Origin: Pseudomonas sp. 2FG
Lineage (GTDB): Bacteria > Pseudomonadota > Gammaproteobacteria > Pseudomonadales > Pseudomonadaceae
Assembly: GCF_005502935.1 (NCBI RefSeq)
Contig: NZ_SCMP01000004.1
Coordinates: 124,001-188,000, forward strand
DNA: 64,000 bases
Direction of reading: 5' to 3'
Below, piece after piece: positions 18,317-29,447 of the stretch. Numbering within the stretch: position 1 is the first letter of the stretch; the number at the start of each line of letters is the position of its first letter. Below the pieces are notes generated by a model that saw nothing but the letters and a program-made list of their open reading frames with translations, made no database searches and had not been told where the DNA came from. The translations under genes and the position numbers were made by a program.

Positions 18317-18943
18317 TCATTTGGACTCGACAGCCTCACGCAGGGTATCGATCAGCGCCTGGATACGGGCGTGCTGCATCTTCATCGAGGCCTTGTTGAC
18401 GATCAGCCGCGAACTGACGTGAGCGATCAGTTCCTGAGCTTCCAGGCCGTTGGCTCGCAAGGTATTGCCGGTGTCGACCACGTCGATGATCTTGTCCGCC
18501 AATCCCACCAGCGGCGCCAACTCCATCGAGCCGTACAGCTTGATCACCTCGACCTGACGACCCTGCTCGGCGTAGTAGCGCTTGGCGACGTTGACGAACT
18601 TGGTCGCTACGCGCAGGCGCCCTTTCGGCTCCGGCACGCCTACCGCACCGGCGGTCATCAGCTTGCACTTGGCAATCTGCAGATCCAGCGGTTCGTACAG
18701 GCCTTGGCCGCCGTATTCCATCAGCACATCCTTGCCGGCCACACCGAGATCGGCGGCGCCATGCTCGACATAAGTCGGCACGTCGGTGGCACGCACGATC
18801 AGCAGGCGCACATCCTCCTGCGTGGTCGGAATGATCAGCTTACGGCTTTTGTCCGGATTCTCGGTCGGCACTATGCCCGCCTTGGCGAGAAGCGGCAGGG
18901 TGTCGTCGAGAATCCGGCCTTTGGATAGGGCGATGGTCAGCAT
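18317..18943 (-). CDS. hisG: ATP phosphoribosyltransferase catalytic subunit (short form)
   Basis: First enzyme of histidine synthesis, joining ATP and PRPP. At 208 aa it is the short HisG type, which lacks the C-terminal ACT-like regulatory domain and in known systems needs HisZ as partner; no hisZ is in this window. It has the typical [23 protein letters not shown] start (given in part here) and the [16 protein letters not shown]-binding block. It is co-oriented with murA upstream and hisD-hisC downstream. Confidence 0.97.
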   Translation of the reverse strand: MLTIALSKGRILDDTLPLLAKAGIVPTENPDKSRKLIIPTTQEDVRLLIVRATDVPTYVEHGAADLGVAGKDVLMEYGGQGLYEPLDLQIAKCKLMTAGAVGVPEPKGRLRVATKFVNVAKRYYAEQGRQVEVIKLYGSMELAPLVGLADKIIDVVDTGNTLRANGLEAQELIAHVSSRLIVNKASMKMQHARIQALIDTLREAVESK

Positions 18944-19012
18944 GAAACACGGTGTCCTTAGAGACTCGCCCGATCAAGGGCTATGCACAACTACAACAGC
19001 CGGAGCTAAGCG

Positions 19013-19056
19013 TAGGTTGGTGCTGAACGTAGCGAAGCCCAACACTGTCGCGTCCA
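19013..19056. repeat. REP-like inverted repeat between murA and hisG
   Basis: The arms GTAGGTTGGTGCTGA.. and ..GAAGCCCAAC can pair as GTTGG(T)GCT/AGCCCAAC around ACGTAGCG. A second related GGTTGGGCTTGGGC stretch follows at 19070-19083. Repeats of this GTTGGGCTTCGCT type are common between pseudomonad genes. It fills most of the 156-base murA-hisG gap. Confidence 0.5.
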
Positions 19057-19099
19057 TCGATGAGCGCAGGTTGGGCTTGGGCTTTGTTGCGGCGCCGAC

Positions 19100-20627
<1,528 letters not shown>

Positions 20628-20673
20628 GCTTAACCTCAATCGGCGCCCTACGCGCGCGGGTCGGCCATCATAC

Positions 20674-20724
20674 AAAAAAGCCCCCCGCCTGCGAACCCCG
20701 GATTGCGGAACACTGACGGAGGGC
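20674..20724 (-). terminator. Possible terminator between mlaB and ibaG
   Basis: On the minus strand an 8-bp stem (20717-20724 with 20680-20687, one G-T pair) encloses a loop of about 29 bases and is followed by six T. The large loop makes it less certain, but it would split the mla operon from ibaG-murA. Confidence 0.4.
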
Positions 20725-20737
20725 CTTATGCACTGAC

Positions 20738-21046
20738 TCAAGCGTCCAGCGGTAACAGCTCGGTCAACCCGGACACTTGCGCGATCTGGCGCATTTCGAT
20801 CGGCAGTGCGCGCACGGTCAAGGTTTTGCCGGCCGACTGGGCAACCCGCATGAAGGCCAGCAACAGTGACAGACCAACACTACTCGAGTGCACCACCGCC
20901 GCGCAGTCCAGCACCAACGCAGTAGGCTCGGCGGCACGAATCAAGCGTTCGCCCTCTGCCCGCAACAACGGCCCGGAACGAAAATCGAGCACTCCCGCCA
21001 AGTGCAGCACACCGTCCGCCGCCTGGCGAATAGTGGCATCACTCAT
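20738..21046 (-). CDS. mlaB: MlaB, STAS-domain subunit of the Mla phospholipid transporter
   Basis: A 102-aa cytosolic STAS-domain protein that in the MlaFEDB complex binds and stabilises the ATPase MlaF. The STAS phosphosite-like region LVLDCAAVVHSSSVGLSLLL is visible. It starts within the last bases of mlaC (8-base overlap), showing translational coupling; an in-frame ATG 40 codons earlier lies in mlaC and is rejected. Last gene of mlaFEDCB. Confidence 0.9.
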   Translation of the reverse strand: MSDATIRQAADGVLHLAGVLDFRSGPLLRAEGERLIRAAEPTALVLDCAAVVHSSSVGLSLLLAFMRVAQSAGKTLTVRALPIEMRQIAQVSGLTELLPLDA

Positions 21047-21692
21047 GACCGGCAGCCTGCTGGCCGGCATCGGTGCTTTTGGCGTTAGCCACCACTTGCG
21101 CCCAACCGTTGATGGTCTTGTCGAGATCGTTGTCATTTTTCTGCATGGCATCCGCGAACTGATCACGGAACAGCTTGCCGATGTTGATGCCGTTGATGGT
21201 CACGTTACGCAACATCCATTCGCCCTTGACCTTCGTCATGGTGTAGCTCACCGGGTAGACCGTGCCCTTACTGTCGCGCACTTCCATGTTCACACTGGTG
21301 CGCTCGGGGTCGGACTGCTTGCCGGAAGCCGGCAGGACACGAATATCCTGGTTGTTGTATTCCAGCAAGGCATTGCCATAGAACTGCATCAGGCTGCGCT
21401 TGAAGTTTTCCTGAAAACGCTTCATCTGCTCGGGAGTCGCACCGCGCGAGTATTTGACCGTCATGATGCTGCGCGAAATGCCATCCGCATCCACCACCGG
21501 GCCGATAATGCGATTCAAGGAGTCATAGAACTCGCTTGGATTGCTGCGGTACTGCTCTTTATTGGCCTTCAAGTCGTTCAATAGCTCATCCGTTGTCTGC
21601 TGCACCAGCTCCTGCGCCGAAGGTGCAGCCAGGACAAACAACGGGAAAACCGCCAGCAGGACCAGCAGGCCGCGTCGTAGAGCGTTAACCAT
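21039..21692 (-). CDS. mlaC: MlaC, periplasmic phospholipid shuttle
   Basis: Periplasmic lipid-binding protein of about 217 aa that carries phospholipids between the outer-membrane MlaA-porin complex and inner-membrane MlaFEDB. A Sec signal peptide (MVNALRRGLLVLLAVFPLFV, likely cut at ALA/AP) precedes the MlaC/Ttg2D domain, with YSRGATPEQMKRFQENFK and the late VNGINIGKLFRDQF-like block (seen here as TINGINIGKLFRDQF). The ATG at 21690-21692 is preferred because AGGGG lies 8 bases before it; another in-frame ATG is five codons earlier. Confidence 0.95.
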   Translation of the reverse strand: MVNALRRGLLVLLAVFPLFVLAAPSAQELVQQTTDELLNDLKANKEQYRSNPSEFYDSLNRIIGPVVDADGISRSIMTVKYSRGATPEQMKRFQENFKRSLMQFYGNALLEYNNQDIRVLPASGKQSDPERTSVNMEVRDSKGTVYPVSYTMTKVKGEWMLRNVTINGINIGKLFRDQFADAMQKNDNDLDKTINGWAQVVANAKSTDAGQQAAGHE

Positions 21693-21703
21693 GGTCAAAC
21701 CCC

Positions 21704-22171
21704 TCATTTGGCTTCTTTATTCACCGAGTTGATCAGGAATTTTCCAATCAAATCTTCCAGAACCAGTGACGACTGAGTGTCGCGAATAGTTCCGCCATCT
21801 TTGAGCAGTTCTTCATCACCACCCACGCTGATACCGACGTATTTCTCGCCGAGCAGACCCGCGGTGAGAATGGAGGCGGTCGAATCGGTCGGCAGATTGT
21901 CTACCCGGCTCTCCAACTCCATGGTCACCCGCCCGGTGTAGCTATCACGATCCAGGTCGATGGCCGTGACCTTACCGATGGTCACACCCGCCATGGTCAC
22001 CTTGGCTCGCACGGTTAGACCGGCAATATTGTCGAAATGCGCATACAGCTTGTAAGTGTCCTGGCCAGTACCCATCGTCAAACCACTGACACGCAACGCC
22101 AGCAACAGCAAGGCCAACATCCCAGCCAGGAGGAACAGGCCGACACCAATTTCCAGGGTGCGGTTTTGCAT
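21704..22171 (-). CDS. mlaD: MlaD, MCE-domain substrate-binding subunit
   Basis: A 155-aa inner-membrane-anchored MCE protein; in the family it forms a hexameric ring holding phospholipid above MlaE. One N-terminal helix (about 8-28) is followed by the MCE domain starting YKLYAHFDNIAGLTVRAKV, with TAGLLGEKYVGISVGG in the middle. It overlaps mlaE by one base (start at 22171) and is followed by mlaC. Confidence 0.96.
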   Translation of the reverse strand: MQNRTLEIGVGLFLLAGMLALLLLALRVSGLTMGTGQDTYKLYAHFDNIAGLTVRAKVTMAGVTIGKVTAIDLDRDSYTGRVTMELESRVDNLPTDSTASILTAGLLGEKYVGISVGGDEELLKDGGTIRDTQSSLVLEDLIGKFLINSVNKEAK

Positions 22172-22971
22172 CAGAAATCTCCAAACATCAAGGCCGTCAG
22201 GATAAAGTCCAGCCCCAGCACGGCGAGCGAGGCATAAACCACAGTTTTTGTCGTTGCGCGACTGATGCCTTCCGAAGTCGGCTCACAGTCATACCCCTGA
22301 AACACGGCGATCCAGGTCACCACAAAGGCAAAGACAACACTTTTGATTACACCGTTGAGCACGTCATCGGTGAACGACACCGTGTTTTGCATATTGGCCC
22401 AGAACGAGCCCTCGTAGACGCCAAGCCAGTCGATCGCCACCATGGCGCCGCCCCAGATGCCGACCACGCAGAAAACCATCGTCAGCAGCGGCAGCGAGAT
22501 GAACCCGGCCCAGAGGCGCGGAGCAATGATGTATTTCAGCGGGTCGACGCCAATCATCTCCAGGCTGGAGAGCTGCTCGGTAGACTTCATATTGCCGATT
22601 TCAGCGGTCAGCGCCGAGCCGGCGCGGCCAGCGAACAGCAAAGCGGTGACCACCGGCCCGAGCTCGCGCAGCAGAGTCAGCGCCACCATCTGCCCGACCG
22701 CCTGCTCGGAGCCATAGTCGGACAGGATACTGAAGCCCTGCAACGACAGCACCATGCCGATGAAGACGCCGGAGACCACGATGATCACCAGCGACATCAC
22801 CCCGACCGAATGGAGCTGTTTAATGAGCAAGTGCAGAAAACCATTGCCCAAGTTGCCGCGGCCAAATATGGCCCGCAACAGGAACAAGGTCGAGCTGCCG
22901 AGCGACTCGACTACATCGATACCGGCCCGGCCGAGCAGGCGAATCCGCTCGAGTATTGGCGTTTTGCGCAT
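22171..22971 (-). CDS. mlaE: MlaE, permease of the Mla phospholipid transporter
   Basis: A 266-aa integral membrane permease (DUF140 family), about five helices plus an amphipathic N-terminus. Markers include [11 protein letters not shown]-like [41 protein letters not shown] (given in part) and [13 protein letters not shown]. It works with MlaF, MlaD and MlaB in phospholipid movement that keeps outer-membrane asymmetry. Its start touches the mlaF stop codon. Confidence 0.97.
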   Translation of the reverse strand: MRKTPILERIRLLGRAGIDVVESLGSSTLFLLRAIFGRGNLGNGFLHLLIKQLHSVGVMSLVIIVVSGVFIGMVLSLQGFSILSDYGSEQAVGQMVALTLLRELGPVVTALLFAGRAGSALTAEIGNMKSTEQLSSLEMIGVDPLKYIIAPRLWAGFISLPLLTMVFCVVGIWGGAMVAIDWLGVYEGSFWANMQNTVSFTDDVLNGVIKSVVFAFVVTWIAVFQGYDCEPTSEGISRATTKTVVYASLAVLGLDFILTALMFGDF

Positions 22972-23780
22972 CAGCGCGCCCCCAGAAGATCATCGCGGTA
23001 ATCCACCGCCGGGTAATGAAACGGCACCGGCCCATCCGCAATCCCCTGCATGAACTGGCGGATACGCGGGTTATCGGAATCCATCAATTCAGCTGGCGTA
23101 CCCTGACCCAGCACCTGCGTGTCACCCACCACGAACAGGTAATCGGCGATGCTCGCGGTCTCTGCCAGATCGTGGGAAACCACGATACTGGTGATACCCA
23201 AGGCATCGTTAAGCAGGCGAATCAAACGCACCAAGATGCCCATGGCAATCGGGTCCTGGCCAACGAAGGGTTCGTCATACATGAGGATTTGCGGGTCCAG
23301 CGCGATCGCCCGAGCCAGCGCCACTCGACGTTTCATGCCGCCCGAGAGCTCATCCGGCATCAGCTCGATGGCACCCCGCAGGCCGACCGCCTGCAGCTTC
23401 ATCAACACGATGTCGCGGATCATTTCCTCCGGCAACTGGGTATGCACGCGCAACGGGAAGGCGACGTTCTCGAACACATCGAGATCGGTGAACAGGGCGC
23501 CGCTCTGGAACAGCACGCCCATTTGCTTGCGCATATCGAACAAGGCGCTGCGTGAGAGATCGGGCAGGTTCTGGCCATTGACCCAAATCTCACCGCCGGC
23601 TGGGCGCAATTGGGCGCCAATCAAGCGTAACAGCGTGGTTTTACCGCACCCGGAAGGTCCCATGATGCCGGTGACCTTGCCACGCGGAATACGAATATCG
23701 ACATTATTGAAAATGCTGCGCGAACCGCGCTTGAAGGACACGCCCTTCAGCTCGACCGCATAGGCGTTATCGGCACTCAT
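22971..23780 (-). CDS. mlaF: MlaF, ATPase of the Mla phospholipid transporter
   Basis: ABC ATPase of 269 aa. Walker A is GPSGCGKTT, the signature is [14 protein letters not shown], Walker B runs into [11 protein letters not shown] and the switch histidine is in VVSHDL. First gene of mlaFEDCB. The start at 23780 ([13 protein letters not shown]) is used; a 20-codon upstream extension is in frame but lacks a good ribosome binding site. Confidence 0.97.
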   Translation of the reverse strand: MSADNAYAVELKGVSFKRGSRSIFNNVDIRIPRGKVTGIMGPSGCGKTTLLRLIGAQLRPAGGEIWVNGQNLPDLSRSALFDMRKQMGVLFQSGALFTDLDVFENVAFPLRVHTQLPEEMIRDIVLMKLQAVGLRGAIELMPDELSGGMKRRVALARAIALDPQILMYDEPFVGQDPIAMGILVRLIRLLNDALGITSIVVSHDLAETASIADYLFVVGDTQVLGQGTPAELMDSDNPRIRQFMQGIADGPVPFHYPAVDYRDDLLGAR

Positions 23781-23961
23781 CTGGACTCCTTGCGATGCAG
23801 CCTCCCTTTCAGACGCCACATCCCTCGGCGGGGACACCACGCTAACTGAACGGGCCGAATTAGCCGCGCACTATAACATTGCCGCCTTGCGCCACCCAAG
23901 ATCGAAACAGCCTTCGTTCAGCATTGCGACGGCTCTGGCAAACAGGGTCCAGCGATGGAGG

Positions 23962-23990
23962 GTGAGCGCTTTGGCCTTTACGGCTATAAT
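23962..23990 (+). promoter_or_regulatory. Possible promoter of the kdsD-lpt-rpoN run
   Basis: A perfect TATAAT (23985-23990) sits 35 bases before the kdsD start. The hexamer 17 bases upstream (GTGAGC) is a poor -35, so assignment rests on the -10 box and position. Confidence 0.45.
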
Positions 23991-24024
23991 CGCCGCCTTT
24001 TCATCCGGCCACTGTATTTACGAT

Positions 24025-24999
24025 ATGAGCCAGTCCAGCGACCTGATCCAGTCCGCGCAGCGCACCATTCGCCTCGAACTCGAAGCCGTAGAGGGCCTGC
24101 GACCCCGTATCGATGCCTCTTTCGTGCGTGCCTGCGAGCTAATTCTGGCCAGCAAGGGCCGCGTCGTCGTCGTCGGCATGGGTAAGTCCGGGCATATTGG
24201 CAACAAGATCGCCGCCACCCTGGCCAGCACTGGCACCACGGCGTTCTTCGTCCACCCGGCGGAAGCCAGTCACGGCGACATGGGCATGATCACCCGCGAC
24301 GATGTAGTGCTGGCCCTGTCGAACTCCGGCTCTACCGCAGAAATCGTCACCCTGCTGCCCTTGATCAAGCGACTCGGCATCACCCTCATCAGCATGACCG
24401 GCAACCCTGATTCGCCGCTGGCGAAAGCCGCCGAAGCCAATCTGGATGCCCGCGTCGCCCAGGAAGCCTGCCCACTGAACCTGGCGCCGACCTCCTCCAC
24501 GACCGCCTCCCTGGTGCTCGGTGATGCCCTGGCGATTGCCCTGCTGGAAGCCCGCGGCTTTACTGCGGAAGACTTCGCCTTCTCCCACCCGGGTGGCGCC
24601 CTCGGCCGCCGCCTGCTGCTGAAAGTGGAAAACGTCATGCACGCCGGCGCCAGTCTGCCGCAGGTCCAACGCGGCACCTCGCTTAAAGGGGCTCTGCTGG
24701 AAATGACCCAGAAAGGCCTGGGCATGACCGCAGTACTCGAAGCGGATGGGCGCCTCGCCGGAATCTTCACCGACGGCGACCTGCGCCGCACCCTGGATCG
24801 CAGCATCGACCTGCGCCAAGCCAGCATCGACGAGGTCATGACGCCACATGGCAAAACCGCACGCCCGGAGATGCTGGCCGCCGAAGCGCTGAGGATCATG
24901 GAAGACCATAAAATCAGCGCGCTGGTGGTGGTCGATGAGCATGACCGCCCGGTGGGCGCCTTGAACATGCACGACCTGCTACGTGCGGGGGTAATGTAA
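24025..24999 (+). CDS. kdsD: Arabinose-5-phosphate isomerase KdsD
   Basis: Converts ribulose-5-phosphate to arabinose-5-phosphate, the first step to Kdo of LPS. The 324-aa protein has an SIS sugar-isomerase domain (about 40-180, with VVVGMGKSGHIGNKIAATLASTG-type motif and HPAEASHGDMGM) and two CBS domains (about 205-320). The start at 24025 (MSQSSDLIQSAQRT) follows a TATAAT by 35 bases; 46 in-frame codons upstream are non-homologous. The stop overlaps the kdsC start. Confidence 0.97.
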   Translation: MSQSSDLIQSAQRTIRLELEAVEGLRPRIDASFVRACELILASKGRVVVVGMGKSGHIGNKIAATLASTGTTAFFVHPAEASHGDMGMITRDDVVLALSNSGSTAEIVTLLPLIKRLGITLISMTGNPDSPLAKAAEANLDARVAQEACPLNLAPTSSTTASLVLGDALAIALLEARGFTAEDFAFSHPGGALGRRLLLKVENVMHAGASLPQVQRGTSLKGALLEMTQKGLGMTAVLEADGRLAGIFTDGDLRRTLDRSIDLRQASIDEVMTPHGKTARPEMLAAEALRIMEDHKISALVVVDEHDRPVGALNMHDLLRAGVM

Positions 25000-25538
25000 T
25001 GAGCAGCCCCGTGATAAACGCCGATCTGTTAAAGCGCGCTAAAAACGTCAAACTGGCGATTTTCGATGTCGACGGCGTACTCACCGACGGTCGTTTGTAC
25101 TTCCTCACCGACGGCGGCGAATTCAAAACCTTCAACACCCTGGATGGCCACGGCATCAAGATGCTGATCGCCTCTGGAGTGCGCACCGCCATCATCAGCG
25201 GGCGCAAGACCCCAGTGGTCGAGCGTCGTGCACAGAACCTGGGCATCCAGCATCTGTACCAAGGCCGCGAAGACAAACTGGTGGTGCTCGACGAGCTACT
25301 GGGTGAACTCGGCCTAAGCTACGAACAGGTCGCCTACCTCGGCGATGACCTGCCCGACCTGCCAGTGATTCGCCGGGTCGGCCTGGGCATGGCCGTCGCC
25401 AGCGCCGACAGCTTCGTCCGCCAGCATGCCCACGGCGTTACCCACGCCCGCGGCGGCGAAGGTGCCGCCCGCGAGTTCTGCGAGTTGATCATGCGCGCCC
25501 AGGACAGCCTTGAAGCCGCCCAAACCGCCTATCTATAG
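24999..25538 (+). CDS. kdsC: Kdo-8-phosphate phosphatase KdsC
   Basis: HAD-family phosphatase that releases Kdo from Kdo-8-phosphate (179 aa, tetramer in the family). The nucleophile motif is FDVDGVLTDG near residue 24, motif II is IISGRKT, and motif III/IV is LGDDLPDLPVI. It overlaps kdsD by one base and precedes lptC by 8 bases. Confidence 0.98.
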   Translation: MSSPVINADLLKRAKNVKLAIFDVDGVLTDGRLYFLTDGGEFKTFNTLDGHGIKMLIASGVRTAIISGRKTPVVERRAQNLGIQHLYQGREDKLVVLDELLGELGLSYEQVAYLGDDLPDLPVIRRVGLGMAVASADSFVRQHAHGVTHARGGEGAAREFCELIMRAQDSLEAAQTAYL

Positions 25539-25546
25539 AGCCGATC

Positions 25547-26116
25547 ATGCTGCGCAAACTGCTTCTCTCCGTGTTTTTCACCCTCGCCGCCCTGCTGCTG
25601 GCGGCGCTTGGCTATTGGAATCTCAACCCGGACAGCCTGCTGGAGCAAACGCCCACAGCCAGCGCGGAACACGCCATCGACTTCTATGTGGTTAACGCCC
25701 GCACCGTGCAATATCAACCGGACGGCAAGCTGCATTACGAAATGACCTCCGACAAGGTCGAACACCTCAAAGCCAGCGACACCAGCCTGATGACCCGCCC
25801 AGACCTGCAACTTTATCGCGGCACCCCACAACCTTGGCATGTAAGCAGCGCCCGCGGCGAAGTGTCGCCGGGGGGTACCGAAGTCGAACTGATCGACGCC
25901 GTGCGCGTCGAGCGCACGGACGCCAAAGGTCGTCCGACCCTACTCACCACCAGCCGATTGACCCTGTTCCCCGACAAGGAATATGCGCAGACCCAGCAAG
26001 CCGTTAGAATCGAGGCGGCCAACGGGGTGACCACGGCACAAGGAATGAAAGCGTACTTGAATGACGGCAGGATGCTCCTGCTGTCCAACGTAAGAGGCCA
26101 GCATGAGGTTCGTTAA
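25547..26116 (+). CDS. lptC: LptC, inner-membrane LPS export protein
   Basis: A 189-aa bitopic protein of the LPS transport bridge: one N-terminal helix (about 4-24), then a periplasmic beta-jellyroll that takes LPS from LptBFG and hands it to LptA. The QYQPDGKLHYEMTSDKVEHL and SARGEVSPGG segments are typical. Its end overlaps the lptA start by 14 bases, as in many genomes. Confidence 0.94.
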   Translation: MLRKLLLSVFFTLAALLLAALGYWNLNPDSLLEQTPTASAEHAIDFYVVNARTVQYQPDGKLHYEMTSDKVEHLKASDTSLMTRPDLQLYRGTPQPWHVSSARGEVSPGGTEVELIDAVRVERTDAKGRPTLLTTSRLTLFPDKEYAQTQQAVRIEAANGVTTAQGMKAYLNDGRMLLLSNVRGQHEVR

Positions 26117-26660
26117 TACTTTGTCTCTCCGGACCCTCCCCCTTCTGCTCAGCTTGAGTGCCGCACTTGGAAGCGCGAGCGCCTGGGCACTGCCGACCGA
26201 CCGCGAGCAACCGATTCGCGTGCAAGCCGACAGCGCAGAACTCGATGACAAACAAGGCGTAGCGGTATACCGCGGCGACGTCGTCATTACCCAAGGCACC
26301 CTGAAGATCACCGGCCACACCGTGACCATCACGCAAACCGCCAGCGGCGATATCGAGGTCTTCACCGCCGTCGGCACACCGGCGTATTACGAGCAGAAAC
26401 CTGCTGCCGACAAGCAGATCGTCAAGGCTTACGGCCTGACTATCCAGTATTTCGCCGCCAACGAGCGCATCGTGCTGATTGATCAAGCCAAGGTAGTTCA
26501 GGAAGGCAATACCTTCGAGGGCGAGAAAATCGTCTACGACACCCAGCGCCAGATCGTCAACGCCGGCCGCGCCACCGGCGCCAACGTGACCTCGCCGCGC
26601 CCGCGCATCGATATGGTGATCCAGCCGAAGAACAAACCCGCCGAGCAGAAGGCGCAGTAA
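26103..26660 (+). CDS. lptA: LptA, periplasmic LPS bridge protein
   Basis: A 185-aa periplasmic OstA-like protein whose stacked jellyrolls carry LPS to the outer membrane. A signal peptide (cleavage near AWA-LPTDRE) precedes [26 protein letters not shown], the OstA_N hallmark (shortened here). The tail is Lys/Pro-rich. It overlaps lptC and abuts lptB. Confidence 0.96.
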   Translation: MRFVNTLSLRTLPLLLSLSAALGSASAWALPTDREQPIRVQADSAELDDKQGVAVYRGDVVITQGTLKITGHTVTITQTASGDIEVFTAVGTPAYYEQKPAADKQIVKAYGLTIQYFAANERIVLIDQAKVVQEGNTFEGEKIVYDTQRQIVNAGRATGANVTSPRPRIDMVIQPKNKPAEQKAQ

Positions 26661-27385
26661 TGGCCATCCTGAAAGCCCAACACCTGGCCAAGAGCTACAA
26701 GGGCCGCCAAGTCGTGCGCGACGTCAGCCTGTCGATTGAGAGCGGGCAGATCGTCGGCCTGCTGGGCCCGAACGGCGCCGGCAAGACCACCTGTTTCTAC
26801 ATGATTGTCGGCCTGGTTAACGCCGACCAGGGCCGCGTACTGATCGATCAGCAGGACGTCACCCATCTGCCCATGCACGGCCGTGCCCGCGCCGGCATTG
26901 GTTATCTGCCGCAAGAGGCCTCGATTTTCCGCAAGCTCTCGGTCGCCGACAACATCCTGGCGATCCTCGAGACCCGTAAGGATCTCGATCGCACCGGCCG
27001 CCGCCAGGCCCTGGAAACCCTGTTGCAGGAGTTCCATATCAGCCACATTCGCGACAGCCTCGGCATGAGCCTGTCTGGCGGTGAGCGCCGCCGCGTGGAG
27101 ATCGCCCGCGCGCTGGCCACCTCACCCAAATTCATCCTGCTCGATGAGCCCTTTGCCGGCGTTGACCCGATCTCGGTCGGCGATATCAAGCAAATCATCC
27201 ACCACCTCAAGGCCAAGGGTATCGGCGTTTTGATCACCGATCACAACGTGCGTGAAACCCTGGATATTTGCGAAACCGCCTACATAGTCAACGACGGCCA
27301 ATTGATCGCCGAAGGTGATGCCGAGACCATCCTGGCCAACCAACTGGTGAAAGAAGTCTACCTGGGCCATGAATTCCGCCTGTAG
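26660..27385 (+). CDS. lptB: LptB, ATPase of the LPS exporter
   Basis: ABC ATPase of 241 aa that powers LPS extraction by LptB2FG. Walker [11 protein letters not shown]-loop [12 protein letters not shown], signature [15 protein letters not shown], Walker [14 protein letters not shown] and switch TDHNVRETL are all present. Its lptF and lptG partners are not in the window. Start overlaps the lptA stop by one base; rpoN follows after 146 bases. Confidence 0.98.
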   Translation: MAILKAQHLAKSYKGRQVVRDVSLSIESGQIVGLLGPNGAGKTTCFYMIVGLVNADQGRVLIDQQDVTHLPMHGRARAGIGYLPQEASIFRKLSVADNILAILETRKDLDRTGRRQALETLLQEFHISHIRDSLGMSLSGGERRRVEIARALATSPKFILLDEPFAGVDPISVGDIKQIIHHLKAKGIGVLITDHNVRETLDICETAYIVNDGQLIAEGDAETILANQLVKEVYLGHEFRL

Positions 27386-27442
27386 TTCGCCTAGCCGCCC
27401 ACTACAGAAAATGTGCGAGGGCTAGGCAAAACCCTCGAGGTC

Positions 27443-27458
27443 AGGCATATAATTTGCT
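27443..27458 (+). promoter_or_regulatory. Sigma-54-type -24/-12 site, overlapping a TATAAT box, before rpoN
   Basis: AGGCAT-ATAAT-TTGCT matches the sigma-54 pattern TGGCAC-N5-TTGCA, with GG (27444-27445) and GC (27456-27457) exactly ten bases apart. The same bases contain TATAAT (27448-27453), a possible sigma-70 -10 box. The arrangement, 74 bases before the rpoN start, would let sigma-54 holoenzyme compete with sigma-70 polymerase. Confidence 0.5.
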
Positions 27459-27531
27459 TCCTGGTGGCGCTTTGGCGCCCTGTAGTTGGATAGCGCATGT
27501 GCGCCGGCGAATAAGGTCCTAAGCCCCCTCC

Positions 27532-29040
27532 ATGAAACCATCGCTAGTCCTTAAAATGGGCCAGCAGCTGACGATGACACCGCAGCTGCAACAGGCCATC
27601 CGCCTCCTCCAACTGTCTACCTTGGATCTGCAACAAGAGATTCAAGAAGCCTTGGAGTCGAATCCGATGCTCGAGCGCCAGGAAGACGGCGACGACTTCG
27701 ACAACACCGACCCCCTGGCCGATGGTGCGGAGAGCGCCCCCGCCGCGCCCAACCCGGAGGAGTCCTACCAGGAAACCAGCTATCAGGAGTCCGCCCCCAC
27801 GGTCGACAACCTGGAAGAGGGCGAATGGAACGAGCGCATCCCCAGCGAACTGCCAGTCGACACCGTCTGGGAAGACATCTACCAGACCAGCGCCAGCAGC
27901 CTGCCCAGCAACGATGATGACGAGTGGGATTTCACCACCCGCACCTCGGCCGGCGAGAGCCTGCAAAGCCACCTGCTCTGGCAGCTCAATCTGGCGCCGA
28001 TGTCCGACAAGGATCGCCTGATCGCCGCCACGCTGATCGACTGCATCAACAATCAAGGCTATCTGGAAGAAACCCTGGAAGAGGTGCTAGAAGCCTTCGA
28101 CCCCGAACTGGATATCGAACTGGACGAAGTGGAAGCGGTACTGCATCGCATCCAGCAGTTCGAGCCCGCCGGTATCGCCGCCCGCGACTTGCGCGAATGC
28201 CTGCTGCTGCAACTGCGCCAGCTGCCCGCCAAGACGCTCTGGCTGAGCGAAGCCCAGCGCCTGGCGGGCGACTACCTGGATTTGCTCGGCAGCCGCGACT
28301 ACAGCCAGTTGATGCGCCGCATGAAGCTCAAGGAAGACGAGCTGCGCCAAGTGATCGAGCTGATTCAAAGCCTCAACCCGCGTCCCGGCTCACAGATCGA
28401 AGCCAGCGAACCGGAATACGTGGTACCCGACGTCATTGTGCGCAAGCACAACGAACGCTGGCTGGTGGAGCTTAATCAGGAAGCCATGCCGCGCCTGCGG
28501 GTCAATCCGCAATACGCAGGCTTCGTGCGCCGTGCCGACTCCAGTGCCGACAACACCTTCATGCGCAACCAGTTGCAGGAAGCCCGCTGGTTCATCAAGA
28601 GCCTACAGAGCCGCAACGAAACCCTGATGAAGGTCGCCACGCAGATCGTCGAGCACCAACGCGGCTTCCTCGATTATGGCGACGAGGCGATGAAGCCTTT
28701 GGTCTTGCACGACATCGCCGAAGCCGTGGGCATGCACGAGTCGACCATCTCGCGGGTGACCACGCAAAAATTCATGCACACCCCGCGCGGCATTTACGAG
28801 CTGAAATACTTCTTCTCCAGCCACGTCAGCACCTCCGAAGGCGGTGAATGCTCGTCTACCGCGATCCGCGCAATCATCAAAAAACTGGTTGCCGCGGAAA
28901 ATGCGAAAAAGCCGTTGAGTGACAGCAAGATCGCTGGTTTACTGGAGGCACAGGGCATTCAGGTGGCCCGCCGCACAGTCGCCAAATACCGCGAATCCCT
29001 CGGGATAGCGCCTTCCAGTGAACGTAAGCGACTGCTGTAA
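27532..29040 (+). CDS. rpoN: RNA polymerase sigma-54 factor
   Basis: Sigma factor for nitrogen, flagellar, carbon-catabolic and other activator-dependent genes (502 aa). Region I ([20 protein letters not shown]) is Gln/Leu-rich, region II is acidic (about 55-125), and region III holds the core-binding and DNA-binding parts, ending in the RpoN box [10 protein letters not shown] near residue 480. The HTH-like region [18 protein letters not shown] is present. It is followed by hpf, ptsN, rapZ and ptsO, the classic rpoN cluster. Confidence 0.99.
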   Translation: MKPSLVLKMGQQLTMTPQLQQAIRLLQLSTLDLQQEIQEALESNPMLERQEDGDDFDNTDPLADGAESAPAAPNPEESYQETSYQESAPTVDNLEEGEWNERIPSELPVDTVWEDIYQTSASSLPSNDDDEWDFTTRTSAGESLQSHLLWQLNLAPMSDKDRLIAATLIDCINNQGYLEETLEEVLEAFDPELDIELDEVEAVLHRIQQFEPAGIAARDLRECLLLQLRQLPAKTLWLSEAQRLAGDYLDLLGSRDYSQLMRRMKLKEDELRQVIELIQSLNPRPGSQIEASEPEYVVPDVIVRKHNERWLVELNQEAMPRLRVNPQYAGFVRRADSSADNTFMRNQLQEARWFIKSLQSRNETLMKVATQIVEHQRGFLDYGDEAMKPLVLHDIAEAVGMHESTISRVTTQKFMHTPRGIYELKYFFSSHVSTSEGGECSSTAIRAIIKKLVAAENAKKPLSDSKIAGLLEAQGIQVARRTVAKYRESLGIAPSSERKRLL

Positions 29041-29123
29041 GGGCTACACTGATCCAAGCCAAAGTGTTCCGGTGGCAGGCCCGTTAGCCTGTCTCTTACA
29101 CACGGCAATAAGGAGAAAGCGGT

Positions 29124-29432
29124 ATGCAAGTCAACATCAGTGGACATCAACTGGATGTGACCGACGCCCTACGCGCCTACATCGTCGAGAAACTCGAACG
29201 GGTGGAGCGCCACTTCGGAAAAATCACCAACGTGCAGGTCACCATGGAGGTCGAGAAGCTCAAACAGAAAATCGAAGCGACCCTGCACATCGCGGGCGGC
29301 GAAGTGGTCGCCCGCGCCGAACATGACGACATGTACGCCGCTATCGATCTACTCACCGATAAGGTCAACCGCCAACTTATCAAGCACAAGGAAAAGCAGC
29401 AGGGTCGCCTGCAAGGCGCCACCGCTCGCTGA
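29124..29432 (+). CDS. hpf: Ribosome hibernation promoting factor, short form
   Basis: A 102-aa HPF/RaiA-family protein that binds the 30S decoding region to make inactive 70S/100S particles in stationary phase. It starts MQVNISGHQLDVTDALRAYI and has the basic VNRQLIKHKEKQ tail. It lacks the C-terminal dimerisation domain of long HPF. A ribosome binding site, AAGGAGAAA, precedes the ATG. Formerly called the sigma-54 modulation protein because of its place after rpoN. Confidence 0.97.
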   Translation: MQVNISGHQLDVTDALRAYIVEKLERVERHFGKITNVQVTMEVEKLKQKIEATLHIAGGEVVARAEHDDMYAAIDLLTDKVNRQLIKHKEKQQGRLQGATAR

Positions 29433-29447
29433 CACCATCCCCTACCC

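Noticed and set aside
29041-29123. Possible sigma-54 site before hpf (TGGCAGGCCCGTTAGCC)
   Set aside because: The GG-to-GC spacing is off by one and the other positions match poorly.
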